From NCBI RefSeq assembly GCF_900290235.1, contig NZ_OLMK01000013.1:1-64000 (forward strand): a stretch of DNA of 64,000 nt, read 5' to 3'. Positions 34,919 to 43,068 of this stretch are shown here, piece after piece. The notes under the pieces were generated by a model that worked only from the letters and a program-made list of their open reading frames with translations, was not told the origin of the DNA and searched no databases. The position numbers and the translations under genes are program-made. This stretch comes from Streptomyces sp. MA5143a. GTDB lineage: Bacteria; Actinomycetota; Actinomycetes; Streptomycetales; Streptomycetaceae. The stretch's first letter is position 1. Each line of letters begins with the position of its first letter.

Positions 34919-36436
34919 ATGACAGCGCTCAGTAAGCGCTCGCGTCGCCTGGCGGCGATCCCCCTGGGGATGGCCCTGGCGACGGCGGTGGTCGTCGTAC
35001 CCGGCGCCACGGCCTCGGCGGCAGAGGTGACCGCCGGGGCCGCGGCCGACGCGACACAGCTCAGCTACGTGGTCAACGTCCGCCCCGGTCACGGACCGTC
35101 CGCCAAGGTGAAGAAGGCCATCACCGAGGCGGGCGGCACGATCGTGACGTCGTACGACAGGATCGGCGTCATCGTCGTCCACTCGGCGAACGCCGACTTC
35201 GCGCCCGCGATCCGCCGGGTGCGCGGCGTGGAGTCGGCCGGTGCCACACGCACCGCGCCGCTGCCCGCGCAGTCCACCACCGATGTCGGCACCCCCAAGG
35301 TGCTGTCCGCCGAGGAGATCGCGGCCGCCGACGCGGCGGAGGGTAAGGACCCGCTGGAGTCGTTGCAGTGGGACCTGCCGGCCATCAAGGCGGACAAGGC
35401 CCACGAGGTGTCCCTGGGCAGCCCGGACGTCACGGTCGCCGTCATCGACACCGGCGTCGACGACACCCACCCGGACATCGCGCCGAACTTCGACCGCAAG
35501 GCGTCGGTCAACTGTGTCTCGGGCAAGCCCGACACGACCGACGGCGCCTGGCGGCCGGGGCCCACGGAGAGCCCACACGGCACGCATGTGGCCGGAGAGA
35601 TCGCCGCCGCCAAGAACGGCGTCGGCGTCACCGGTGTGGCACCGGGCGTGAAGGTGTCCGGCATCAAGGTGTCCACGACGGCCGGTTTCTTCTACACGGA
35701 GGCCGTGGTCTGCGGCTTCATGTGGGCCGCCGAGCACGGCGTGGACGTCACGAACAACAGCTATTACACCGACCCCTGGTACTTCAACTGCAAGAACGAC
35801 CCGGACCAGAAGGCGCTCGTCGAGGCCATCACCCGGGCGTCGCGGTACGCGGAGAAGAAGGGCACGGTCAACGTCGCGGCGGCCGGCAACGAGAACTACG
35901 ACCTCTCGGCCGACGAGATCACCGACCCGACGTCGCCGAACGACACGACGCCGGCGGACCGGGTGATCGACCCGTCGAAGTGCCTGGACATCCCGACCCA
36001 GCTGCCCGGTGTCGTCACGGTCGCCGCGACCGGCGCGAAGGGCGTCAAGTCGTCGTTCTCCAACCACGGTCTGGGCGTCATCGACATCGCCGCGCCCGGC
36101 GGCGACTCGACCCGTCTGCAGACCCCCGCGCCGCCCGCCACCAGCGGCCTCATCCTGGGCCCGCTGCCCGGCGGCCGGTGGGGGTACATGGCGGGCACGT
36201 CGATGGCGTCCCCGCACGTCGCGGGTGTCGCCGCCCTCATCAAGTCGACGCACCCGTACGCTCCGGCGCCGCTCGTGAAGGCCCTGCTGTACGCGCAGGC
36301 CGACGCGACCCCGTGCACGGACCCGTACGACCTCGACGGTGACGGCAAGGCCGACGCGGTGTGCGAGGGGCCGAAGAACTACAACGGCTTCTACGGCTTC
36401 GGCACGGCGGACGCGCTGGACGCGGTCACCAAGTAG
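34919..36436 (+). CDS. secreted subtilisin-like serine protease (S8), second of tandem pair
   Basis: This 505-aa paralogue of the preceding gene has the same layout: signal peptide (to TASAAE), I9-like pro-domain, and a catalytic triad of Asp177 (IDTGVDDTHPD), His220 (PHGTHVAG) and Ser428 (GTSMASPHVAG). The C-terminal Cys-Asp-rich CTDPYDLDGDGKADAVC segment is shared. The pro-domain and catalytic core are largely alignable with the first copy, so this is a tandem duplication. The 87-bp gap has a GGAGAC ribosome site and no terminator, so the two may be co-transcribed. It ends in a terminator at 36488. Confidence 0.95.
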   Translation: MTALSKRSRRLAAIPLGMALATAVVVVPGATASAAEVTAGAAADATQLSYVVNVRPGHGPSAKVKKAITEAGGTIVTSYDRIGVIVVHSANADFAPAIRRVRGVESAGATRTAPLPAQSTTDVGTPKVLSAEEIAAADAAEGKDPLESLQWDLPAIKADKAHEVSLGSPDVTVAVIDTGVDDTHPDIAPNFDRKASVNCVSGKPDTTDGAWRPGPTESPHGTHVAGEIAAAKNGVGVTGVAPGVKVSGIKVSTTAGFFYTEAVVCGFMWAAEHGVDVTNNSYYTDPWYFNCKNDPDQKALVEAITRASRYAEKKGTVNVAAAGNENYDLSADEITDPTSPNDTTPADRVIDPSKCLDIPTQLPGVVTVAATGAKGVKSSFSNHGLGVIDIAAPGGDSTRLQTPAPPATSGLILGPLPGGRWGYMAGTSMASPHVAGVAALIKSTHPYAPAPLVKALLYAQADATPCTDPYDLDGDGKADAVCEGPKNYNGFYGFGTADALDAVTK

Positions 36437-36487
36437 AAGGTCACCAACGAAAGGTCAGCAAGGCGAAGCTCTCCTCCGGGGAGCGTC

Positions 36488-36518
36488 AGGGCCGGGCGGT
36501 CGGGTACCGCCCGGCCCT
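36488..36518 (+). terminator. terminator after the protease pair
   Basis: Perfect 12-13-bp arms (GGGCCGGGCGGT 36489-36500 and its complement 36506-36517) around CGGGT are followed by TTCC. Confidence 0.83.
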
Positions 36519-36540
36519 TCCGCTAGCTGCCCCGATACCC

Positions 36541-36559
36541 GTGTTGATCCCGTCAACAC
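36541..36559 (+). promoter_or_regulatory. inverted repeat upstream of CoA-transferase gene
   Basis: A perfect palindrome GTGTTGA-TCCCG-TCAACAC lies 15 bp before the ATG at 36574. At that position it could be an operator or overlap the promoter. No regulator gene is adjacent. Confidence 0.5.
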
Positions 36560-36573
36560 CGCACAGTGGGCCC

Positions 36574-38049
36574 ATGACAGACATGGGTGCGGGCATGAGC
36601 GGGGGCAGAGGTGCGGGCATGGACGTGAGCCTGGCGTCGGCGTGGGCGGCGCTGGGCGGCGAACCCGGCCTGCTGCCACGGGTGTCGACGGTCGTACGGG
36701 AGGAGGCGCTGCCCGCGCGCCTCCCGGTACGGGAGCTGGCGCGGGCCTGTGCGGGCGTGTGCGCGCTGGCCGCCGCCGAGCTGGGCGCGCTGCGGGCCGG
36801 GCTCACGGAGGTGCCCCGCGTACGGGTGGACGACGGGGCGGTGGCCACGGCCTTCGTCAGCGAGCGGCATCTGCTGATCGACGGGCGGGCACCGGTCGCC
36901 TTCGCGCCGCTGTCGCGTTTCTGGCGCACGGCGGACGGCTGGGTGCGGACGCACGCCAACTACCCGCACCACCGGGAGCGCCTGCTGTCCGCGCTGGGGC
37001 TGCCCGAGGGTGACGCGGCCGCCGTCGGGGCGGCGCTCGCCGAACGGTCGTCGCTGGAGATCGAGGAGACGGTGTACGCGGCCGGGGGTCTCGCGGTCGC
37101 GCTGCGGACGCCGGAACAGTGGGCGGCGCACGACCAGGCCGCGGCGGTGGCGGCCGGGCCGCTCGTCGAGCACGACCGGGCGGACACGGCGGCGGATCTG
37201 GCGGTGGCCGCGGTTTCGGTCTCGTCAGGTGGGGCTCCGCTGTTGCCCGCCGCCGGCGTCCGGGTCCTGGACCTGACCCGGGTGATCGCGGGCCCGGTGG
37301 CCACCCGCACGCTCGCCCTGCTGGGCGCGGACGTGCTGCGCGTCGACCCGCCGGGGACGCCCGAACTCCCCGACCAGCACATCGACACCGGCTTCGGGAA
37401 GCGGTCGACGGCACTGGATCTGACCCGCGCCGCCGACCGGCGCGACTTCGAGGAGCTGTTGGCCGGCGCGGACGTCGTCGTCACCGGGTACCGGCCGGGC
37501 GCGCTGGACCGGTTCGGCCTCTCCCCGCAGGCCCTGCTCGCCCGACGCCCCGGCCTCGTCGTGGCGCAGCTGTCGGCGTGGGGTTCGTACGGGCCGTGGG
37601 CGGGGCGACGGGGCTTCGACAGCCTCGTCCAGGTGGCGACCGGGATCGCCGTGGTCGAGGGTTCGGCGGAGCGTCCGGGCGCGCTGCCCGCGCAGGCCCT
37701 CGACCACGGAACGGGGTATCTGCTGGCGGCGGCCGTGCTGCGGTCGCTCACCGAGGGGTCGGCGGACGGTCATGGGCGGGTCGTCCGGCTGTCGTTGGCG
37801 CGGACGGCGGCGTGGCTCCTGGAGAGTGCGGCGCGGCGTGGGGAGGCGCCGCAAGGAGAGGCGCGGCGTGGTGGTGGCGGTGGCGGTGGGAGCGAGGCGT
37901 TCGACGCGGCGGAGGGCCGGCTCGCCGAGCGGGACAGTCCCGTCGGACGGCTGCGGTACGCGCTGCCGCCGGTGTCCTTCGAGGGCGGACCCGGTGACTG
38001 GGCTCGGCCGCCGGGGCCCTGGGGAGTGGACGGGGCGAGGTGGGGGTGA
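36574..38049 (+). CDS. class III CoA-transferase, apparently permuted
   Basis: This 491-aa protein belongs to the CaiB/BaiF (family III) group. The Rossmann-like block normally at the N-terminus (GVRVLDLTRVIAGPVATRTLALLGADVLRVD) begins only near residue 229. The segment normally at the C-terminus (FWRTADGWVRTHANYPHHRERLL ... LRTPEQWAAHDQ) comes first. The catalytic Asp is probably Asp377 in ALDHGTGYLLAAA. It would move CoA between carboxylic acids in the cytoplasm, substrate unknown. The tail is Gly/Arg-rich and low in complexity. The start could also be the Met at residue 16. Confidence 0.82.
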   Translation: MTDMGAGMSGGRGAGMDVSLASAWAALGGEPGLLPRVSTVVREEALPARLPVRELARACAGVCALAAAELGALRAGLTEVPRVRVDDGAVATAFVSERHLLIDGRAPVAFAPLSRFWRTADGWVRTHANYPHHRERLLSALGLPEGDAAAVGAALAERSSLEIEETVYAAGGLAVALRTPEQWAAHDQAAAVAAGPLVEHDRADTAADLAVAAVSVSSGGAPLLPAAGVRVLDLTRVIAGPVATRTLALLGADVLRVDPPGTPELPDQHIDTGFGKRSTALDLTRAADRRDFEELLAGADVVVTGYRPGALDRFGLSPQALLARRPGLVVAQLSAWGSYGPWAGRRGFDSLVQVATGIAVVEGSAERPGALPAQALDHGTGYLLAAAVLRSLTEGSADGHGRVVRLSLARTAAWLLESAARRGEAPQGEARRGGGGGGGSEAFDAAEGRLAERDSPVGRLRYALPPVSFEGGPGDWARPPGPWGVDGARWG

Positions 38050-38250
38050 GGCGCCCGGTGCGGACAGCGGTGGTGTGAGGGCGCGAGGAGACGGCGCGCG
38101 TCTGAGGCGGGCGCCGCCCTGGTGCTTCTCTGCGCGTGCGCCGTCCTGAGAGAGCGGCCGCCTCGGGTCGTACGGATGGGTGGAATGTCGAACTGCCGGA
38201 GGTTTTCCGGCACTTGCCCAGTTCCGGTGCGACCGGGGGACTTTTCGGGG

Positions 38251-39348
38251 GTGAGCCTGACGAGACGGAGAGCGGAGGAGAGCGGGGCGGAGGAGACAGG
38301 GCGGTTGCCCTCCGCGGGCGCCGGGGAACGGCCCTCCGGTGGAGCCGGAGAACGGCCTTGCGGGTCGCGGTCCGTGGGGTGGATGCCGATGGGGGCCGGT
38401 CGGGCGGTCGGGCTGCTTCTCCTGGTGGCCGTGGGCGCGCTCATCCCGCTGTTCGGGCCACGACTCGCACTGGACGGCACCGGTGAGGCGGTGGCTCCCG
38501 GGGCGGGCGGGATCGCTCTTCTGCGGACCGTACTGCTGGCCGCGCTGTGCGTACCGGCAGGCGAGCTGTTCGTCGTGTGGCTGGCCCGACGGGTGCCCGG
38601 CGGCCCCCCACAGATGCCGCAGGGCTGGGCGGCGGGGGCGGCGACCGCCGGTTGCGTGGCCGCGCTGGGGCTGGCCTCGGTGGTGGCGACCGGCAACCTG
38701 GTGCCGGACTCCCCCGCCGACATCGACGTCGGCGGCCTCTACGCCACGCGGGACGGCCGGCTCGCCCTGCTGGAGGTCAACGCGTTCGCGGCGGTGGCCC
38801 CGTGCGCCCGGTCCCGCCGCCCGCTCACCCAGGTGGTGCCGCTGACGGCGATCGGCGTCGCGGAGGCGTTGCGGGCGCACCCCACCGTCGAGGACGGCCC
38901 GCTCGTCGGCACGGCCCTGACGTTCGCCCATCTGCTGTGCGCGGCCCTGTGGGCGGGCGGGTTGCTGTCCGTCCTGCGCACCCTGGGCACGCGCGCGTGG
39001 CGCGCGACGGCGGGGGCGGGCGCGGCGCTGCTGGGCCTGTACGCGCGCGTGGCCGCCGTTCTGCTGGCCGCCGTGACCGCCACCGGGTCGTGGAGCACGC
39101 TCCGGCGGATGCCGCCGGGCACGGTCCTCGACCAGCTGACGCAGACGGCGTACGGGCGGGCCCTGCTCGCCAAGGTGCTCCTCATGGCCGCCGTGGCCGC
39201 GCTCGCCCTGCGGGCCCGGCTACGGCTGCGCCATGTGACCGACCCGCTGGACGCCTGCGGCCCCGCCCGCGCGGAACTGGTGGTCCTGGGTGCGGTCGTG
39301 GCGATGTCGGGCCTGCTCACCGCGCTGCCGGTACCGATCCGCTGGTGA
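38251..39348 (+). CDS. CopD-like integral membrane protein
   Basis: This 365-aa protein has about eight membrane helices. The second half (VGTALTFAHLLCAALWAGGLLSVL ... VAAVLLAAVTATGSW ... YGRALLAKVLLMAAV) is the CopD copper-resistance domain, including the conserved His and Trp of helix H-x5-W. An N-terminal polar, Arg/Glu/Gly-rich stretch of about 50 residues precedes the first helix. Its start is uncertain: GTG 38251 has GGGGGA ten bases upstream, while longer in-frame starts reach 38122. It may handle copper or another periplasmic cation. No CopC is adjacent. Confidence 0.78.
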   Translation: MSLTRRRAEESGAEETGRLPSAGAGERPSGGAGERPCGSRSVGWMPMGAGRAVGLLLLVAVGALIPLFGPRLALDGTGEAVAPGAGGIALLRTVLLAALCVPAGELFVVWLARRVPGGPPQMPQGWAAGAATAGCVAALGLASVVATGNLVPDSPADIDVGGLYATRDGRLALLEVNAFAAVAPCARSRRPLTQVVPLTAIGVAEALRAHPTVEDGPLVGTALTFAHLLCAALWAGGLLSVLRTLGTRAWRATAGAGAALLGLYARVAAVLLAAVTATGSWSTLRRMPPGTVLDQLTQTAYGRALLAKVLLMAAVAALALRARLRLRHVTDPLDACGPARAELVVLGAVVAMSGLLTALPVPIRW

Positions 39349-39452
39349 GTGTCGATGCCGGGTGGCAGAGGGTGAGTACCGGCGGTGGGCGAGCGGGCGA
39401 GATCGGGCTGCGGGCGACAGCGGGTGCGTACCGGCGGCGGGGTCCACGTCGC

Positions 39453-40187
39453 TCAGGGCGTCGCCGGAACCGGTCCGCCGCCGGTTGGCGTGGGCAGCGC
39501 GGCCTCCGGGGTCCGCAGGACGCCCCGGGCCAGCAGGTACTGGGCGGCGATGTAGGTGAGCATGATCCACAGGTCGGGGCGTGGGAGCTGCGGCCACTCG
39601 GCGACCCCGGTCGCGATGAGCATGTCCGACAGCACGAAGAGCGCGCCGCCGGTCCCGGCGACGGCCCCCAGCCGGGCGGCGGAGCACGCCATCGCGGTCA
39701 GCAGCGCGCTGTACCCGGCGACGGGCGCACGCAGGTCCGCCGGCAGACCGGGCCACAGGCTCGCCACGGCGACGACGAGGGCGAGCGCGTACCCGGCGGG
39801 CAGCCGGAGGGCACGCGCGCGTGACCCCCACTCCCCCACCACGGGCGACCCCTGGTCCGCGGCGCCGTGCGAGGCGCTCGCCCGCCGTGCCCGTTTCCCG
39901 AAGAGGACGAGGTAGCAGACGTGGCCCGCCGCGAAGCAGCCCATCCCGGCGAGGAAGGCAGGCTCGGCGTCGGAGAGGAGGAGGACGTCCCCGCCCCAGC
40001 CGCAGAGCAGGGCGGCGATCAGCAGCCGCGGGCCACCGTGTGCGTGGACGTACGCGGCGAGCAACGGCATCAGCAGCGGCTTGGCGACCAGGTGCCCGGG
40101 GGTGAAGCCGACTGCGAGGGAGCCGAGGTCGACGGCGGTGGCGAGCCCGAAGCCGATGAGGAGGGCCTGTCCGCTCGGCCCTCTCAC
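39453..40187 (-). CDS. YhhN/TMEM86-family membrane protein (lysoplasmalogenase-like)
   Basis: This 244-aa protein has about eight membrane helices. The YhhN signature is visible in KPLLMPLLAAYV, GWGGDVLLL, FLAGMGCFAAGHVCYLVLF and GALFVLSDMLIA, containing the conserved Asp residues. Animal relatives hydrolyse lysoplasmalogens. The bacterial substrate is unknown. The start is GTG 40187, which overlaps the upstream sterol-desaturase stop by 4 bp. An upstream extension reads through that gene's repeats in another frame and is not real. The pair may work together on membrane lipids. Confidence 0.85.
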   Translation of the reverse strand: MRGPSGQALLIGFGLATAVDLGSLAVGFTPGHLVAKPLLMPLLAAYVHAHGGPRLLIAALLCGWGGDVLLLSDAEPAFLAGMGCFAAGHVCYLVLFGKRARRASASHGAADQGSPVVGEWGSRARALRLPAGYALALVVAVASLWPGLPADLRAPVAGYSALLTAMACSAARLGAVAGTGGALFVLSDMLIATGVAEWPQLPRPDLWIMLTYIAAQYLLARGVLRTPEAALPTPTGGGPVPATP

Positions 40188-41119
40188 GCAGCCGTCTCCG
40201 TGACGGCCGGCTTCTCCCCGACCGCCGGCTTCTCCCCGACCGCCGGCTTCTCCCCGACCGCCGGCTTCTCCTCGGCGGCCGCGCGCCGCGACGCGGGCCC
40301 CCAGCCGGGCCCCCGGAAGACCCGCCCGGCCCGCTCGCTCCAACTCCGCGCCGCCCTGAGGTCCTTGGCGATGGCGACGTACTCGTGTGTGGCGACCCGC
40401 AGCGGGTTGTAGGTGCCGATGTTCTTGGTCAGGCCGTAGACCGGCCGCTCGGTCTCGGCGACGAAGGAACCGAACAGCCGGTCCCAGACGATGAGGATGC
40501 CGCCGAAGTTACGGTCGAGGTAGCCGCCCTGGGAGGCGTGGTGGACCCGGTGGTGCGAGGGCGTGTTGAACACGAACTCGAACGCCGGGTGCAGCTTGCC
40601 GATCCGCTCGGTGTGGATCCAGAACTGGTACACGAGGTTGGCCGACGAGCAGAACGCGAGCGCCGCCGGGTGCACGCCGAGGGCGATGAGCGGGACGTAG
40701 AACGGCCAGACGGTCCAGGTGGTCCAGGGCTGCCGCAGCGCGGTGGTGAGGTTGAACTTGCGGCTGGAGTGGTGCACGACGTGGCAGGCCCACAGGATCC
40801 GCACGACGTGGTGGCCCCGGTGCGACCAGTAGTAGAAGAAGTCCTGAGCGAGCAGCATCAACGGAACCGTCCACCACAGCACGGGCACACGCAGCGGGGT
40901 CAGCTCGTAGATCGCCGTGTAGAGGGCGACGATCGGGATCTTCCAGAGGAAGTCGAACACGAGACTCCCGAGTCCCATGCCGACGCTCGTCGCGGCGTCC
41001 TTCGCCTCGTACCCGGCGGCATCCTCGTCCGGATGGAGCCGGTAACTGATCACCTCGATCACGGTGAGCAGCACAAACGCGGGTATCGACCACAGCACGA
41101 CATCGGGCAGGTTCGGCAT
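40184..41119 (-). CDS. sterol desaturase / fatty-acid hydroxylase superfamily protein
   Basis: This 311-aa membrane di-iron enzyme has about four helices and the three histidine clusters of the superfamily: HRGHH, HVVHHSS and HHRVHH. It would hydroxylate or desaturate a lipid or isoprenoid. The extended C-terminus contains three near-identical AVGEKP units before AVTETAA, encoded by an 18-bp tandem repeat. It is translationally coupled to the YhhN gene (GTGA overlap). The start ATG 41119 gives the usual N-terminal hydrophobic segment. Confidence 0.9.
   Translation of the reverse strand: MPNLPDVVLWSIPAFVLLTVIEVISYRLHPDEDAAGYEAKDAATSVGMGLGSLVFDFLWKIPIVALYTAIYELTPLRVPVLWWTVPLMLLAQDFFYYWSHRGHHVVRILWACHVVHHSSRKFNLTTALRQPWTTWTVWPFYVPLIALGVHPAALAFCSSANLVYQFWIHTERIGKLHPAFEFVFNTPSHHRVHHASQGGYLDRNFGGILIVWDRLFGSFVAETERPVYGLTKNIGTYNPLRVATHEYVAIAKDLRAARSWSERAGRVFRGPGWGPASRRAAAEEKPAVGEKPAVGEKPAVGEKPAVTETAA
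40209..40262. repeat. 18-bp tandem repeat inside the desaturase-like gene
   Basis: Three perfect copies of GGCTTCTCCCCGACCGCC (40209-40226, 40227-40244, 40245-40262) are followed by a degenerate fourth. The reading frame is kept, giving AVGEKP repeats at the protein's C-terminus. Copy number is likely variable between strains. Confidence 0.9.
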
Positions 41120-41654
41120 GTGGGCACCGTAGAACCGCTGGTGAGCTGGGGCTAGACGTTGTTACTGACAAGTATTCCCGGTGGTACGCGCTTGCTTATT
41201 GGCGTCCTCCACCAACCCGGCGTCCGCGCACCGAGCTGCGCGTACCTGGTCGAACAGCTCACCGCGCAGCCTTCGTTCGCGGCCAGGGCCGCGGTGGCAC
41301 ACCCGTCGCTCGGGTCGTACGGAGGGCCTGCCGCGCGACCTGACCGCCGCCCGCCCCGGCCGTGGCCCCGGAATTCGAGCAGCGGTACGCGGAGTTCGTC
41401 GCGGCCGGGTCTTCTCTCCTCTGGAGACGCTCCAGGTCATCGATGTGCCCCAGCGGCGCTCGCCGAACTACCGGCTCTTGAACGGCTCGTGCCGTATCGC
41501 CGTGGCCCCGTCGACCTGGCGCCTCCGGCCTCCCTGCACCGGCCGCGCGTCCGGATCCTCGACTGTCCGCCGCCCCTCGGCACCGACCTCCTCCCCCGGA
41601 ACGTCTCACCGTCGAGTAACAAGCTGTCAGTCGTGGCCCGTATCCTCAGGGACC
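41120..41654. other. 535-bp gap, possibly decayed coding sequence
   Basis: No intact gene is supported. Overlapping frames give Arg/Pro-rich text, but short stretches look protein-like in different plus-strand frames (for example PEFEQRYAEFVAAG near 41370 and PALERLVPYRRGPVDL near 41485). That would fit an old frame-shifted gene. A TATCCT box at 41640-41645 is a likely leaderless promoter for the next gene. I could not name a parent family. Confidence 0.35.
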
Positions 41655-42647
41655 ATGCTTGATGACCTTTCGACCGCGGCGTCGCAAGCTCCCTGGCCGG
41701 TCGCGTATCCGCAGGGATACGCGGTTGTTGACGTGGAGACGACCGGGCTCGCCCGGGACGACCGGATAATCTCCGCGGCTGTGTACAGACTGGACGCGCG
41801 CGGCGAGGTCGAGGACCACTGGTACACGCTGGTCAATCCGGAGCGCGATCCGGGGCCGGTGTGGATCCACGGGCTGACGAGCGACGTGCTCGAAGGGGCG
41901 CCACTCTTCCGGGAGATCGCCGAGGAGCTGTCCTCGCGGCTCGCGGACCGCGTGCTCGTCGCGCACAACGCGGTGTTCGACTGGTCGATGCTCGCGCGGG
42001 AGTACGCGCGCGCGGAGACCGAGGCGCCGGTGCGGCAGCGGCTGTGCACCATCGCACTGTCGAAGGAGCTGGAACTGCCGCTGCCCAACCACAAGCTGGA
42101 GTCGCTCGCGGCGCACTTCGGCGTCGTACAGCAGCGCGCCCACCACGCGTTGGACGACGCGCGGGTGCTCGCGGAGGCGTTCCGGCCCAGTCTGCACGCC
42201 GCCGCGAGCCGGGGTGTGCGGTTGCCGCTGCTCGAGTGCCGGCCGCTGACCGAGTGGTCCGCCTCCCCGACGATCGGGCGGCAGGCGTCCGGCGGCTACT
42301 CCCCCGGTGGCTACCGGGCGGGCAGTTGGCGGCCCTCGCGCAAGCGGCCCCCGTGCCCGTACCCCAACCCCGGCCGGTACGAAGAGGGCAAACCTCTCAA
42401 GCAGGGCATGCGGGTCGCGTTCTCGGGGGACACCTCGGTCGAGCGGGAGCTGCTGGAGGACCGTGCGGTCGAGGCGGGCCTGCATGTGGCGACGAGCCTG
42501 TCGCGGGTGACGAGTCTGCTCGTCACCAACGACCCGGACTCCGGCACGTCCAAGACGGTCAAGGCACGGCAGTACGGGACGCCCGTGATCGACGAGGCGG
42601 CGTTCGGGCAGCTGCTGCGCGACGTGGAGCCCGCCGTCGAGGAGTGA
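41655..42647 (+). CDS. DEDDh 3'-5' exonuclease with C-terminal BRCT-like domain
   Basis: This 330-aa protein has an exonuclease domain of the DnaQ/epsilon type. Exo I is VVDVETTGL (Asp, Glu), Exo II HNAVFDWSML and Exo III HHALDDARVL, with the general-base His. A Gly/Ser/Pro linker (about 205-245) leads to a BRCT-like module (GMRVAFSGDTSVERELLEDRAVEAG ... VTSLLVTND). It probably trims DNA ends in repair or supports proofreading. It is not the replicative epsilon by context. The ATG is eight bases past a TATCCT box, so the message is likely leaderless. Confidence 0.92.
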   Translation: MLDDLSTAASQAPWPVAYPQGYAVVDVETTGLARDDRIISAAVYRLDARGEVEDHWYTLVNPERDPGPVWIHGLTSDVLEGAPLFREIAEELSSRLADRVLVAHNAVFDWSMLAREYARAETEAPVRQRLCTIALSKELELPLPNHKLESLAAHFGVVQQRAHHALDDARVLAEAFRPSLHAAASRGVRLPLLECRPLTEWSASPTIGRQASGGYSPGGYRAGSWRPSRKRPPCPYPNPGRYEEGKPLKQGMRVAFSGDTSVERELLEDRAVEAGLHVATSLSRVTSLLVTNDPDSGTSKTVKARQYGTPVIDEAAFGQLLRDVEPAVEE

Positions 42648-42727
42648 GACGGGCGTACGGGTGATTGACGGGCGACTCGCCCGTCGTCCGCTCGCCCGTG
42701 CCACGTCGGCCCCGCACCCTGTGGCGC

Positions 42728-42961
42728 ATGGCACGTTGCGAAGTCTGCGGAAACGACTACGGCATGACCTTCGAGGTGCACGCGCAGGGCGCGGTGCACG
42801 TCTTCGACTGTTTCGCCTGCGCGATCCACCGGATGGCCCCGATCTGCGAGCACTGCCGGGTGCAGATCATCGGCCAGGGAGTCGAGGTCGAGGGCCACTG
42901 GTACTGCGGCGCCCATTGCGCGCGGGCCGAGGGGAGGGTGGGCATCGTCGACAAGGTCTGA
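42728..42961 (+). CDS. eight-cysteine zinc-ribbon-like small protein
   Basis: This 77-aa protein has four cysteine pairs: C4/C7, C28/C31, C40/C43 and C60/C64, with His residues beside them. This fits two zinc ribbons or a metallothionein-like fold. Actinobacterial relatives are sometimes called prokaryotic metallothionein, but the spacing resembles a structural zinc module more. ATG 42728 gives the conserved MARCEVCGNDY start. No clear Shine-Dalgarno is present. It lies 80 bp after the exonuclease and may be co-transcribed. Confidence 0.82.
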   Translation: MARCEVCGNDYGMTFEVHAQGAVHVFDCFACAIHRMAPICEHCRVQIIGQGVEVEGHWYCGAHCARAEGRVGIVDKV

Positions 42962-43010
42962 GCCCGCGGGTGACGGCGGGGCCGGCCCGTCGTCGCCCTG
43001 AAGGCAGATG

Positions 43011-43045
43011 CCGGCCCCCGGCGGGACCCTCCCGTCGGGGGCCGG
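43011..43045 (+). terminator. terminator before the SURF1 gene
   Basis: Sixteen-bp arms with one mismatch (43011-43026 and 43030-43045, CCGGCCCCCGGCGGGA type) around a three-base loop lie between the eight-cysteine protein gene and SURF1. Confidence 0.75.
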
Positions 43046-43068
43046 ACCGTGCGAGGTACGGTCAGTGG

